A stretch of DNA of 64,000 bases from Trichuris trichiura (GCA_037903355.1 JBAJFE010000004.1:5378001-5442000), one strand, 5' to 3'; positions 33,380 through 46,792 are shown, numbered from the stretch's first letter. Program-made: numbers and translations. The notes: generated by a model from the sequence alone, not told the origin.

Positions 33380-36300
33380 TCAGGCCTGTTGCGAACCGCG
33401 ACCTGAAGTACCACCGCCTCGACCACGGCGACGTCGACCAGTTCCAGCGGTGCCACTCGTACGGCGAGTTGGTAATACCCCATGCTCACCGGATACTTTT
33501 GGCAGTATGTCATCTGGAATACCATGCCTACGCAAGGTGTGTTGTATATGGCGCGTTAGTTCCAGTAGTTGCTTTGCATCCAGGCTGTCAGACTGCATTG
33601 CAATGCCACCTAGGCTTATTTCATGCAACTTGCTACTTTTAGATTCTTAATATAAACGCACATGGAGCAATAATTACCTATTATACTGGTAACTCACCCT
33701 GATGGCTGGACCCGTTTGCTTGTACGGCAGAAGTTGGCGGAATGTTTGAGCGATTGCTGAATAGTGGTGGAACTATGGAAAAACGTAAGGATTAAATCGA
33801 GGAAAAATGAACATCAAACCATACCATTTCCAAACGATTTTGCCAAACTAAGAAGTTGGTCTGGTTCCCATTCAAAGCGAATTCCCGTTGCCAATTTGCT
33901 CTCCGCTCGCTGTTCCAATTCCAGTTTCTAGACGAAACAAACTTTATAATGAAAGCAATGCTGCAAGTTGACAAACTCGGATATCCTCTCGAAACTGGAC
34001 CAGCGCTTTGTCCGACAATGATTCGGCTTTCTTACATAGCGCTTTCAGTTCATTTATTTTGTTGCTGCGGCTAGTTAGGAATTCAGTTCCCTCTTGCTCA
34101 CAATTTTCCAATTCTTCTTCTAATTTTCGGCGTCTATCTTCCAAACTAAAAAAAGCGAACATAACTTAAATGTGCCCATACTTCAGCTCATTACAAAACG
34201 GTAGGCTAAGATAAATGGCCTGCAAAAACAAAATCTTACTATTACTATTTTCCAACAGGGTTTAAATGTTGGCAAAGATCACAATACAACCGAAACAAAC
34301 AAGAAAGGTGCAAATTTTTCTTTTGACAAATAAAATTGGAAAAGCAACGTTCACAATTCACGAATAGACGACCACTATATTTCGTTATTTGTACTTTGCG
34401 CAGCTGCCCAACACATTTCAAAACCTGTAAAAATTTGAAATACGCAGCGTATCCCGCCGCTCAGTGCTCCGGATAAAGGGATACTCGTCCAACACACAGA
34501 TTATGCAAGAGAGAAAAAAACAATTTCCCCTTAGAACTGTTTTAACTTTACATTTAGAATTGCTAGCACAACGACGAAACCAACGTTTGCTATGATAATA
34601 AGCACAGCAATCCTTTATAAAAACACAAGACAGGTTCCCCCGTGCTTAGAATAATTAAAAAATAATTTATGAATTTCACAAACCCGTAATGCAACAACGT
34701 AGGAAAACGTTAAATAAAGGGCACACTTGGTCTGGATGAGGCGTCAAGGACTTCTCGCAGCAACTAGTTACGTTCAAGATTGCGATTCGAGAATGTAGTC
34801 TCCCATGGTTGTTCAGCAAACTTCTCAGTGACGCTTGCCCTGCAGCAAAATAATGCAAAAAGTTTCAAAGAATGAGGCAACCTTTATTTACCCTCTCTGT
34901 ACCGGCGGCGTTCAACAATTCCAAAGCTGTTGATCTTAGCGATAATAGCCAAAGCAATTGAACTAGATGTGCTTTATTTCTCCCTACGCAAGCTGGTGAG
35001 CGCGATATGATAATCATCCATACGAAATTTTAAGTACGCCCACTTAGCACGGAAAATGCTAATTGTTCCACATGTAAGCTTAAGTTCATGGATTCCGACT
35101 TTAATTACCCATATAAAACAATGATCCTACCCAACACTGTAACACGGCTAAAACAAAGCAATAAAGAAACCCATACTATTACTAATAAAGAAAGTGAAAG
35201 TGCATAGTCCTTCTTTCTACGTATAACTGGGACGTGTTCGTATCTTACGCATTTCCTCTTAGCGTACAGTCACTACGGTCGAGATCAGTCCTTCTCGCAG
35301 CACAAAAGATGCATGTGTTATAAAGAAATCTAAACCTTAAAAAGGTTGACACAACTTCGTTACAAAGACTAAAGTGCAACAGAAACGAATTTGATAAACG
35401 TACGCTAAGCGTAGTTTACATTCAGGAAGCTATCTTCAGTTAATGTGCTACCTACGATGTCAATTTCGCCTTGATTATAAAGGAAACCTGTATGTTCGGC
35501 GCCTGCAATTAACCGAAGAAAGCCATTTACAAATAGTAAAAAGCTCAAAGCACTGCCATTCCTACGCAAAGATGGCTTGAAGTTTCGGTGGCTATCACAA
35601 TTTCAGTTGGAAAAACAGGATCTTTAAAAACCTATTCTACTTCCGAGAGAATCAAGACAACCTCAAGTAGCACAACCTCGCCCGCGGACGTCGAAAGTAT
35701 GATAGCTATTTTAAAATGCATACACAAAACGGTGCGCGTCCATCTTTTTATCCAGTAGTAATCAAATCTTTGAAAGACGCAAGGATGACTAGTGCCAAAC
35801 ATTTTCAGAAATTCTTCTTCTTGCAACCATCGCAATCGTGTGGAAACGAAACAACACCACAGGCATGGCTTAGCTTAACTTACAAAGCAACTGCATTTTA
35901 AAAGTAAAGAAAATGCAAAACTTTTATCCTAAACAGCAAGCCTAACAAAAAATACAGTTACGCTCAAGTAAAATGAACCTTGACGCCACATCAGCATCAG
36001 ATCGGTTAGAGAACAAAACGGTTGTTGGAACAAAAAGGTAAACCTAAAAGAGTCTTCATACCTAGTTGTAATCTCCACGTACGCTGCCCTTAATCGATCT
36101 TTCGAAGCGGCCATCTGGTCAACGAATAATCGCTTTGACCGTTCCAGAGCTGCTGAAAGTTTCTGCAAGCTTTTCGTTTCCCGATTTAGGCCTGAAAAAT
36201 TGCAGACGTCATACCCGTTTTAAATATATGGAAAAAGTCGGCTTGCGACAAAAGGCTTTTAATTCAAAAAGATGAATACAACCTTTCGGAACTATGTAAT

Positions 36301-37753
36301 TCCATTGTAAACGTCACGCCTAGTTCCTTGACCCCCTATTAATGGCTAGGTACAAACTCGGTTGGTACCACGCCTGTAAAGCCATTTCTACTATCTCCTC
36401 CTGATCCCCTACCTATGTAGCCTCTCAGCTGCTCAACAGTACTTCATCGTCTTTGTCAATGTTTCCTTTGTGGCAAATATAAAGTCATTTTGATCTTTAT
36501 GAGATCTTGATCTTGTCCAACCCCACGGCAGGGTGCAAATTTGAGGAGCGTTTCAAAACCAGAAGAATATCTGGGTGGTCTGCTACTGCGCGGGTCGCCT
36601 CTCCTGTACCAAGATAGTACGTCAGGATCAGCTTGGAATTTGAAGCTTCCTTTCAGGTCTAGTCCTTCGTTTCTACTGTTAAAAGTCGAGTCAGTTTTTT
36701 TTTGAGAAGTCATTCTTCAACAATCCTAAAGGTGTGATGAAACTCATCTTATACGAATGAGGCCATTGAGATGTTCGAGAAGGAAGTCCTCATGCTCTTT
36801 TCGAATAATGGAAAACATGTCGCCCACATACTCTTGAATGTCTTAAGGTGCAGTTCCATACACCAAGTGAAAAGGTTTTATCTTCCAGCTATCCCCTTGC
36901 CATATTGACGAGAACTGGTGATGAGATGCTTCTCATAGGTGCTCCTTCCTCTTGATGAAAATAAGAACTTTGCCAGCGGAAATGAGTTTCTTCCTCTTTG
37001 CGAAGCCTAGCATGGTCGAATCGTAGGTATTAATTTTCGTCCGGTGTTTTAATGAAATGACCACCGACAATGGCTCAAAGGTGATGCTATACGTTTAATT
37101 CACTAGAATACTTGTAAAAGCATCTTTCACATCATAGCTCGCAAAAATGTCCTTAGCTCCAAACCTTTTCTTTTCCATCTACTTCGCTTAGGCCAATGAA
37201 TTTTCCGTATATGACGTTTTCTGTCCGATTGGACTCTCGACGGATGGCCGCAGCGTTAAGAAACAAAAAACGAAAACCGAATTAGCTTCCCATGCGTTTA
37301 ATTAAGTACGGTTGTACCTAACCATTAAAATGCCATCAAGAAATTGTTCCTTTTTATCCCTTTGAACTAAACGGCTTTTGTAGCGAGGTAGTTTTGCTAT
37401 GTCTCCAAGACAACCTAAAATACTTCATCCTATATCAAGAAATCCAATTTTCAACAAAACCCACAACTGCGCACAACAATGGAAACGTGCCTAAGAAACT
37501 TGTAGAGCTCGATTGCAATTGAGTACTTACTTTTTTGTTTGGAAGTATCGGCGGAAACTACAACGTCCACTTTAGTATCTTTCGCGGGAGGAACAATGGC
37601 TGCTGCACCCGTGCCGCGACCTCGCGCACCGCCGTTAACCTGCTGGACCTTGGCTTGAGCAGGGCGGCCACGGCCTCGTCTAGCAGTTTGGACCACCTCA
37701 ATCTTCTCCGCATTCGCTCTAGCAGCACGAGTGGACGGCTTGTTTGCATTCAT
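33380..37753 (-). CDS. six-exon AT-hook/coiled-coil protein, right copy
   Basis: Exons (read leftwards) are 37753-37531, 36191-36062, 34145-33977, 33927-33825, 33772-33698 and 33645-33380. All splice sites and phases match the left copy. The coding differences I found are synonymous (a Gly codon in the last exon, GGA against GGG), so both genes predict the same 321-aa protein. More differences lie in introns and the 5' leader. The two genes converge on the palindrome centre. Function is unknown, as for the left copy. Confidence 0.7.
33978..37530 (-). other. introns 1 and 2 of the right AT-hook gene
   Basis: Mirror of 20350-23732, apart from exon 2 (36062-36191) and exon 3 (33977-34145). No further gene. 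The only element recognised is the PLE RT relic listed separately. Confidence 0.5.
36730..37190 (-). pseudogene. old PLE RT remnant in intron 1, right copy
   Basis: Mirror of 20690-21150 with the same degenerate RT boxes. Confidence 0.6.
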
Positions 37754-37931
37754 GGAGAACAACCTTTTCTGTCTAAAATGGCTGCTCTTTTCAGTATAGA
37801 ATTTGTCAACAACAGCTAAGTCGCAATCGAAAACTTCAGTCAATCACATTAAATTAAGTAACGACCGCGATCAACGATTCGTCGTCAAGAGCGAAGGTGA
37901 CACCCAAACTAAGGCAGATAAACTTGGAAAC

Positions 37932-37947
37932 TATTTATATGACGTCA
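37932..37947 (-). promoter_or_regulatory. CRE site abutting a TATA box, right copy
   Basis: TGACGTCA (37947-37940) and TATAAATA (37939-37932) on the minus strand, identical to the left arm. Confidence 0.55.
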
Positions 37948-38384
37948 TAGGGAACTACAGCTTAGCATAGGAAGTTTAAAAAAAAGTCCCTCGGATAAAC
38001 GTCCTTTGAGTAAAATAACAAGTCTTGAAGCTAAAGAAACGAAAGTCGGTTAGACGAGTAAATGCAGACCAAAGAAAACTAATCAACGGAAGTAATAAGC
38101 ATTCCGATAGTGAGGAAACTTTAGGCCAAGAAAAACTGCACCGTTTAAGCACAGTAACTTCAAAATACGGCCTGCAGCAACGTGACACCACATTTGCAAG
38201 GTAATTTAATGCACTGCACTGCGATGTCTTATGGAACCAGATAAGTTCCCGCTTTTCATAACTACTCCCCGCTCACGTAACTGTCAGAAAAAACTAGTTG
38301 CCAACAAACTGACCGAGGAACATCTGCTGGCAAACTGTCAGAGCGACCCTTAAAGGTTGACATCAAGGCATCTCGGACCTACTT

Positions 38385-38638
38385 CCGAATTCAGCCCTCC
38401 GTCGGCTGAGGCGATAACTTCAAACGGCAATGCGCGACGACATTACGTACTGAAGTGTGATTAGCGCAGCGTGATTAGTGAATGCAGGAGGTCAGTGACA
38501 CCAGAAACCTTATGTTTAGGCTTAGGCTTAGGCTAGGGCAGAAGAAGATGGCCGGCAAACGTATTGTTCCATTGCTCCTTAATCCGCATTTGACGTCTTT
38601 TGAAGTTATCGCCTCAGCCGACGGAGGGCTGAATTCGG
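38385..38638. mobile_element. 254-bp inverted-repeat element, right copy
   Basis: Mirror of 19242-19495; both ~40-bp terminal repeats are intact. Confidence 0.7.
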
Positions 38639-39619
38639 TCTAGGCCCGGCATCCCTTCAAAGAGAACACAGAGTTAAGATAGCGCGCTGACAGAAGTGCG
38701 AATAACGAACTTACCAGTTCATACAGCAACGTGCATCTTTAAAGCAAATACAAAAACGTCTATGGAAGAAATAGCGGCCGTCTAACCAGCAATAAACTAG
38801 CAGCAATGTAGAAACACCCCGCGCTCAGAATAAAGAACAAATTCTGCACAATCTAGACGGAGTTCAAAGAAACAAAAACAATGCAAAGGCATGTCCTGGG
38901 GCTGATTTATTTAATTTTATTTCGCGGAAATCTGCGCAGCATTTATCACAATTTTATTAACATTGCAACCACGAAAGCACAGCAACTTAACATGATACTG
39001 AACTGCTGAAGGCGACGAGCAATCGAGCAGGAGGGTTTCTAGCGTGCAGCTTTCGTCCAGAAAGTAAACATCACGAAGTGAGCTCTGCTAACTTTCATGT
39101 ATATTAAGTCAATAACTAAAGCGGAAGTTACTAAAGGCGTTTAAAGCTTTATCCAAATCAAAAGATACTCAACCAGCGTAGGATCACAACAAAAGGACTT
39201 ATAAAGCGTGTTTCACGCACTGTGGGAACGTCTCGTTAAAAGTTTAAGCAGAGACAAGACACTAACAAACGAAAAGAAATATAACCAAACGCAATGCAAA
39301 TAAGTTAGCCCGTTTAAATTGATGGTCAGGTACCAGCTTCCCTGTAACACCTCTTGTAGACCTGAAAATCCTTAAGCTTCCTTATAATTTCCTGTTGCAA
39401 AAAATCTTAAGCCAGTCGTAATAGTGCTGTCCTCCAGCCAATTGCTTTAAAGTTCCTTCGAACTTTATTCCAAGTTTCCCTTTCCCGAGATGGCTTGCTT
39501 GGGAAAGTTGCGCTGATGGCGCCTTACCAATAGGCCAATGAAAGAACAAGGATTGCGTAAATTGCGCAATCTTTGTTTGACTTCGTTCTTTCTCAATAGC
39601 AGTATAATTGTACAGTAGT
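38639..39619. other. no recognisable gene
   Basis: Mirror of 18261-19241; nothing recognised. Confidence 0.3.
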
Positions 39620-39880
39620 ATGAAGCCTGGGTTTTGAAAACCAGCAGATATCGTTGAATATTGCTTGTCTCTTAACGGGATTGACTATTCCCTTGGTGAT
39701 CTTAGTATTCTTACTAGCAGCACTGACGACCGAGCAGCAGCACTTTTGAAACCTACGGCATCATTGCCTCGTACTTTCTCTAACAATTTGTTTATCAATT
39801 CGTTGATAGGGCATTTTGAGGTTTAATTACAGACTTCTACAATACCAGCGAAAGCCGTGACTAACGATCAATGCTAGGAA
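39620..39880 (+). mobile_element. old PLE tail remnant, right copy
   Basis: Mirror of 18000-18260, including CTGACGA...GAAAC near 39723-39753. Confidence 0.5.
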
Positions 39881-40124
39881 ACCATGAGATTTCGAAAAAA
39901 CTTTAAGTTCCAAAAGCTGGGAAGTGGTAATGAGTGTGAATTGAACGAATACCTCTTTCAGGCAAATTCCTCTAGAAGTAGACTACTTAGAGCACGATGC
40001 TTTTATAGCTGATGTCATGGTATCGAAGACAGCGAATTTATATAACTTAGATGGAGAAAGTTTGTAGAACAGCAGGTGCATTGACGAATGACATTGTGAT
40101 GACAGCTACAGTCCCGACGAATTT

Positions 40125-40180
40125 AGCCATATAGTGTAGTGGTTAGTTCGGATGATAGATTGGTTGTATCAATTTTTTGC
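40125..40180 (+). other. tRNA-like 5'-half relic, right copy
   Basis: Mirror of the relic at 17701-17755: GTAGTGGTTAG with a weak B-box-like segment. Confidence 0.25.
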
Positions 40181-41406
40181 GTCTCCTGAGCTTTTCAGTT
40201 CCACTCTCTCGTAAACAGCGGAAATACATTATCGTTGTTTTAAAGCTACTTTACTATACAGTACACCTGCCTGTGTGGAATGAGAATTGGTTTTGCTTGT
40301 TTAACCGAGTAATACTACAAAAATAAATTGGAACTACTATATGCAACAAAGCTAACTGTCAGCTGCAGCATAGTTATTGTGTTGGATAAAACTGCGAACA
40401 AATCCCACGTCGAACTACCGAAATTCAAACTTTAGCAAGGTTGCCCCCACTTTGATTAATCTAAGCACCACTTTACGGATTTCACTTTGATGTATTGGCT
40501 TATTCGTGCTCGCCAAATGTGATGGCGTCACAGACGTTGAAACGCAACACGCAGGTAAGCAAGTATGGCAGTTTGTCACAATGGCTCAAGGGAATTCGCT
40601 ATTACTTCTGCTCAGCCACACCGTGGGTCCTAATTCAAGAATTTCTTCATTTCTGATGCGAACATTTCAACTTTTGTAATTGATAAGAGAATAAGAACTT
40701 CAATCCCTGAGATAATGTTTTTTGTGAGTAATAAAACATCTAATTTTTGCAGTGCTGCTCGTTGACAGTTTCAACTGGCAGGTTTGCAAAATTTTGACAT
40801 CTTGCTGGTTGTGAAAAAACAGAGCTGCAGTTAACTGGTTCAAGCATGCCTCACTTAAACCACGTAAACTTTACGTAGAAATAAGCTTTGTATTACAGCA
40901 AAATAGCACGAATAAATTCGCTTACAAGTAACGTCTGCTTGTGAGGAGTCATTTTAGGGACGACCTATTCGGGGTCATTGCGCTGCTTCTAACGCAATGT
41001 CGCACACGGTGCGCAGGTCAACGGCGGCAAGACCGAAGGTGATGGTTCAATCAAAGCCTTGAGAACTGGGTGTTCGTGGAGGAGGCGGCTAGCAAATTGT
41101 TTGTACTCAATTAGAATGAAGTGAAAGAAAGGCTTAAGTTTTATGAAAACGCATTTAGGAGTGAGCTGGGGCAAAAGAGCATTAAGTTAAACTGTTGCTG
41201 CATTCTTTCCAATCAAAGCTTCAGGTATGAAGATCACGTCGTTTGTTCCGTTGCTTTCAGTTTTCCCGTTCATGTGAATTAATCTTTCTTTCTTTTCGAC
41301 TGGTTACGTTCTTCAACACTTTCATACTCTAGTTTGCTTTATTTCGCTTATTCTTTTTATCTTTTTTATTTTTTTCCTGGCTGTTTGTTAATTGTTTTGC
41401 TTATTT

Positions 41407-41435
41407 TCTTCTTCTTCTTCTTCTTCTTCTTCCTC

Positions 41436-41511
<76 letters not shown>
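41407..41511. repeat. (TTC)n-(TTA)n microsatellite
   Basis: About 8 TTC then about 25 TTA units. It is the shorter allele of the 16220-16473 tract, 149 bp less. Confidence 0.95.
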
Positions 41512-43588
41512 CTGCGACCTGATTTTGGCCCAGAGAGGTTTATTGTCCATTTCTGGACGAGCTTTTGCTTTGCAGCCGGGTACAATCGGTATTCAGTGTA
41601 CGCTGCAATGCTTGCTCATTACACGATGGTGGTAACACTTTCCATTCTAATTTTCCTTTATGTCAATAAGTGGTTTTTTGTCTCTGTCTCCATGTAAAGC
41701 GATGGTAGCCTGCTGTTGGTTTAATATCTATTTTCGTTGCTTCTTCCTTGAAATACTCGACGTAATAAAGGTCTTCAATGATTGTTCAACGCATTTGCAG
41801 TAGCTCATAATGCGCTGGGCCTTCATTCCAGCTTACCCAAAAAATCTTGCTTTTACTGTGTGCCATCCGTGAGAAAAAAGCGTTTTCCCTCTTTTGAGTC
41901 GCTGTGCAAAGCACACTTTATGTTGCTGGAAATTATCCACCAGCGCTTATATATAACCTTCCATTTCTTATTCAACAAGCAAAAATGCAAACAGTAACAT
42001 CGTTTGCCATTTAAGATTCCGACAAATGGTGTGGCGTCTTATTTCTCGCAATTATAAATTTTCTCTATCGTAGTTCGAAATCATTTCATGAACTTTGTCG
42101 ACCCAATGATGAAAGCGCATGCTTGAACAGAGACGTCCATGTAAGCTCAATCCAAAAGTCAGAATAGAACCTGATTTATTGCTCACGGAAGTATGCCTCA
42201 ATGTGGCATCGAAGGCTGGAACCTGGAGAGCCGTTTAACAAGATCCATCACGATAGTGGTGTATATTGGCCACCAGCCAGAGTGAACCCTGTACGTGTAT
42301 TTTCCTTTCACTCATATCAGTCCGCATTTATCACGCTTTTTAATTTACGTTCATCTTGTTTACCTTTGCATATAGCCATAGATCAAATTGTTTTTCTTTG
42401 TTGCTTGCTGTTTGAAGTAACTTCACCGGCAGTTTGTTAAGCTGCCAACGCTTAAAATGAAACTTAAGACAGGACCCCATTGGCAGCAGTACTGTAGGCC
42501 ATCTAAGCCTAAACTGAACATTAAATCAATTAACACTACTGTCGTGTCGGTCTGCAGTAGCGCAATGCGTACTCCAGAGTAAATCATTGGCGGTTCAGTG
42601 ACCTATTATGGCCACCCATCATGGGCATCGATATATGAATCATCCATACGCATACTGCTGTGACATGAAAGGGTAAACGCCAGATAGGATGGGCTCATTC
42701 CGGACAGCAACATAACATTGTCCATTTCTTGAACTGCATGCATTGCTAAATATTGATGAAGTTTTTGCGCTCCAAAAGGCAGCCGAAAACAAAGGGGTTT
42801 TCGAAGGAATCTTGCTGCTACAACCATAGCACTGTCATGGGAAAAAGCTGTTTGTGAAGGCGTTTACTACGGCTTAGCTGTGGAATTGCTATGCCTCTAA
42901 TCGGCTAGAACTGTGTTTCTCAGGCCTAGGGTCGGGAATGCCCCTCCTGCGTGAAGTTGTCATGCCCGTCGCGCCCCGGTATACTTGAGACAATGAGGGA
43001 AGACTGCTGAGCATTTGTTTAAACCCTGACCCACAAAGCAAGAAACAAGACCGGCACTTGATTTTTCGGGTCCACAACTGTTGCCAATCCTCCGCCAGCC
43101 TGCACTTCATTTCCGCTTTGGATTGCAATTCTAGCAGCTCTTCCGGCATGGACGTTTCCTCGGCCTTTACATTCATGATCAGCTTGCGCACTCTCGGACG
43201 TCAACCGAGAGAACGACCTGAAAGTGGCGAAAAGGTGCTTGCTTGCAGATCCGTGTAAATGCATACAATACATCTCCACGTCAGTGCTTCAAAGGCTGGA
43301 CCTTCCTTGTTTACTTTGGCGGGAGTTTGGAACAGACAACTGTTACGCTCACAAAAAATGCATTCTCTCAAGTGCTGCGATTAAGGTACCGTTCGGAAAT
43401 CTCGGAACAGCTATAGTGAACTTTTTCGCTCTTGTTTGCGCTGATTGCCTGAACTGGTAGAGCAGGGAAGCATAACCTAAACTTCCCGACAGAACTTCGG
43501 TGGTGGCTCTGACTGGGCAGCATCCTTTCCAAAGCGTTTCAGTGTGATCGCTAAGAGGGAGCATGCACGTCGTCTGAACAAAAGTAAC

Positions 43589-43774
43589 TGTTGGATATTT
43601 ATTCCTGTGGGATGCATCAACGCGAGGAGAAACAAAAAAAAGGAAAAGTAAGAGGGAACAACGCAAGAGAGGACACAAGCTACAGTACTAAATGCATTAG
43701 TAATGTATGAATGTGAAACAGCGTGTTTCATCAGCAAAACTAATTTGGTGATGTAGACAGCGCCACTGTCAACA
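43589..43774 (-). repeat. Copia 3' LTR, 186 bp
   Basis: Read on the minus strand it begins TGTTGACAGTGGCGCTG and ends AAATATCCAACA. Confidence 0.85.
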
Positions 43775-43801
43775 CCTCTTCTCGCTGTCTTCACTCTCAA
43801 T

Positions 43802-46560
43802 TCACCAGGCTTCTCGATTCCTTAGTGATGCCAGTTCTTCTTTAGCCGCTGCCATCCATTTGTCCCATTCATTAGGTGGCAAACTTAGCACTTCTTCCCA
43901 TGAAGATGGCTCACTTGCTTTATCAATCTGCACCTTATAACTAAGCTTTCGAGGAGGAATGCCTTTGTTAATTCGCTGAGATCTTCGCGGTCCTTGAAGT
44001 GATAAATTTTCGTTTGTGCTTGCCTCTGTATCACTTTCTGACTGTGGTTCATGCCACGGTGACCCAAAGATATCTTCCACATTTACCTGAGTGACACGTT
44101 TAGATGGGTCGATCGACCCATCGATCTCCCCTTCTTGCATTAGACTTATTGCCCCTTCTGAAGTCGGTGTTTCTTATTCTGTAGCCTGTGCATATTGTTG
44201 ATCTTCTTCGACAATTTTTACTGAACGGCTTATCCATACCTTGTTGCTCGTAGGATCTAGCAGTCTGTAACCTTTCGTAGCGTTGTCATGTCCAACGAGA
44301 ACTCCTTGAACGGCTCTGTTATCCCACTTCTTGCGCTTCTGCTGAGGCACAAGTATGCTTTGGACCCAAAGATCCTCATATGATTAAGACTTGACTTGTT
44401 CCCGGTCCAAAGTTCAAATAGCGTCTTCAGAACATTTCTACTTGGAAGACGATTCTGCAGATAAGCTGCAGTACAAACAGCTTCACCCCAAAAACGTTCA
44501 GGCAATTTGGCATCGACCAACATGCATTTTGCCATTTCTACTAGGGCAAGATTCTTTCTTTCTGCAACTCCATTTTGTTGAGGTGTATACGGCGCAGAAA
44601 ACTGATGTTCGATTCCTTTTTGCCTTAAGAAGTCTTGCAATTCCCGGTTAACGTATTCTCTTCCATTGTCCGTCCGGAACGTGACGGGATTACGGCCAAA
44701 TTTCGTGTTCATTATAGCAACGTACTCTCTCACGACATTAACGGTCTCGTCCTTCGTTTTCAGAAGACGAACGAAAGTGAAACGTGAATAATCGTCTATG
44801 AACCTCAACATGTACCGATGACCGCTTGGCGTTGCAGTAGGCATTGGTCCACAGATATCACTGTGCACTAATTCAATCGGTTTCGTAGCTCTACTGTCAC
44901 TCGTAGGGAAAAGAAGTTGCGCTAGTTTTCCCTTTATGCAAATTTCACAATTAATTTCAGCATTACATTTCGCCAGTTGAACACCGTCAGCCAATCGTTC
45001 ATTGCTCAGCCTTCTTATGGCTCCCATGTCGCGATGTCCCAAACGTCTGTGCCATCTGTGAATACAAACTTTGTTTTTCATCGTGAAAGCGACGTCTGTG
45101 CGAAACTGGTGTTTCAATTTGAACAATGCGCCATCCATAGTTGCCATCGCGATAACAGTTGATTTCCAAGAAATTAAGCACGTAGTCCCTTTAAATGTAA
45201 CCGTGCAACCGCCACACGTCAAACGTTGGACAGATAAAAGTCCTCCTTCAAGCGATGGAACGTACAGTACCTCTTTGAGATGAATCCTTTTAATCGTACC
45301 AGTTGACGTTATGCAAAACAGCCATCCTTCACCAATACCTTCAGATTGAGCTGGATTGCTATCAGCAAGATAACACAGTCGCTTTCGTTGGTCGCAAGGA
45401 CGTAAAGAAGTCTTTGTCGCTGGTCATGTGACTTGTTGCTCCTGAGTCTACATACCACTGACCTCTACATGTTTTGCATGTTCTTTCATGCGCAGCAAAA
45501 GAAAGATGACGGACTGCATCTGACACTACGTTGACATCATGTGCCTCATTATCACGTTTCTCATCATGAACAATATGTTTAGCCTTTTCTTCCTTTTCAA
45601 ACTGACGCCTGTACTTACGGCAATTGGCCTTTATGTGGCCTTTCTTTCTGCAGAAGTAGCATTCTCGATCTTCTGACTTAGTCGGTCTAGTCCATAGCTT
45701 CTCAACCTGTTTTGCCCCAGGGCTCCCCTAGGCCTTGTCAGGGCCCACCAGGGCCCCCCTAGGCCTTGTCAGGGCCCCCTAATCCTTGTAAGGGCCCACC
45801 GCTTATTGGGACAATGTCCTGCCGCATTATCCTCCAGGGCCCCCTGGCTTCCAGGGCCCACGTTGAGAAACACTGGTCTAGTCCAAGCTGTCTTCTTTGG
45901 CTTAGCCTATGCTCGTATCGTGCTGTCGATTTTAGCGCTGTTTCGCTGCTGTTCTGGTTACGACTATTCTCTATACGACGCTGATATTCGTCTAAGAGCT
46001 TTTCGGTGACGTACTCAACAGTCAAGTCAGCTTCGTTCCTTCTTTCCAGTGCCGTAACTAACGCAGAGTAGGAATCCGGGTGGCTACAGAGCATGACAGC
46101 AACTAGATCGTCATCTTCAATGTTTTTGCCCATTCCTCGCAACTGAGCAACAATTTCCAACATAGCGTTAAGATGCGATTGCATCGTACCGTGGGTAAAC
46201 CTCATGCTGTACAACTTACGTCTCAAGTATAGTCGATTGCCAATTGACGATCGCTCATGCAAACGTTGCAACGCCTGCCACATTCCTCGAGCAGTTTCAA
46301 GCTGCGTAAGATGAAGCAATTGATCATCTTCAACTGTAAGACAAATTGCAGCAATTGCCTTGCTTTCGCGTTGATGCCAGCCGTGCGGTGTTGGCTCCCG
46401 TTTAATATCGTTCACAACATCCCACAGGCCATCTCTCATCAACAGGACTTTCATCTTCAACTTCTATATGTGGTAATTGGAGCTATTCAACTTTGTGATC
46501 AGCAACTTCGCTTGGTCGCTGTCAGTGCCCATGCTTCATCAATAAAACGAACTAGTTGAG
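43802..46560 (-). pseudogene. Copia gag-protease-integrase, RT deleted
   Basis: The gag part runs from about 46560 to 45884 (UBN2-like: WQALQRLHERSS, LVTALERRNEADLTVEYV). A 183-bp hAT MITE then interrupts it. It continues with a CCHC zinc knuckle (CYFCRKKGHIKANC), protease (WYVDSGATSHM), GAG-pre-integrase (WHRRLGHRDMGAIRRL) and integrase (ELVHSDICGPM, FRTDNGREY, TPQQNGVAERKN, the D, D and E). After the integrase there are frameshifts near 44330, then the linker to the RT (SERRSQR-like basic segment, WDKWMAAAKEELASLRNREAW). The coding sequence jumps from there directly to the 3' tract. Confidence 0.85.
45693..45875. mobile_element. 183-bp hAT MITE inside the Copia
   Basis: Ends are CATAGCTTCTCAACC and CGTTGAGAAACACTG, with a perfect 8-bp duplication GTCTAGTC (45685-45692 and 45876-45883). 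The interior is GGGCCC-rich like the other hAT MITEs here. It interrupts the gag reading frame. Confidence 0.9.
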
Positions 46561-46624
46561 GACGCTGCTTCAGTTGAACGACTTGCCGACGCCAGCGCAG
46601 AGTAAGGGTAGTGGGCCCATAACC

Positions 46625-46792
46625 TGTTGGATGCATCAACGCGAGGAGAAACAAAAAAAGGAAAAGTAAGAGAGAACAACGCAAGAGAGGACACAAGCTA
46701 CAGTACTAAATGCAATAGTAATGTATGAATGTGAAACAGCGTGTTTCATCAGCAAAACGAATTTGGTGATGTAGACAGCGCCACTGCTAACA
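46625..46792 (-). repeat. Copia 5' LTR, 168 bp
   Basis: Read on the minus strand it begins TGTTAGCAGTGGCGCTG and ends GCATCCAACA. Confidence 0.85.

Larger units (their letters stand above)
43589..46792 (-). mobile_element. Copia element lacking RT, right arm only
   Basis: The 5' LTR is 46792-46625 and the 3' LTR 43774-43589, both TG...CA. There is a perfect GTAAC target duplication (43584-43588 and 46793-46797). A primer-binding site GGTTATGGGCCCA follows the 5' LTR and a purine-rich tract precedes the 3' LTR. The left arm (about 12552) and block F copy 3 (about 52786) have a single GTTAC and no element. The internal region lacks the RT and RNase H domains, so it would depend on a partner. 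The LTRs differ by a 17-bp insertion near the CA end plus substitutions. Confidence 0.92.
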
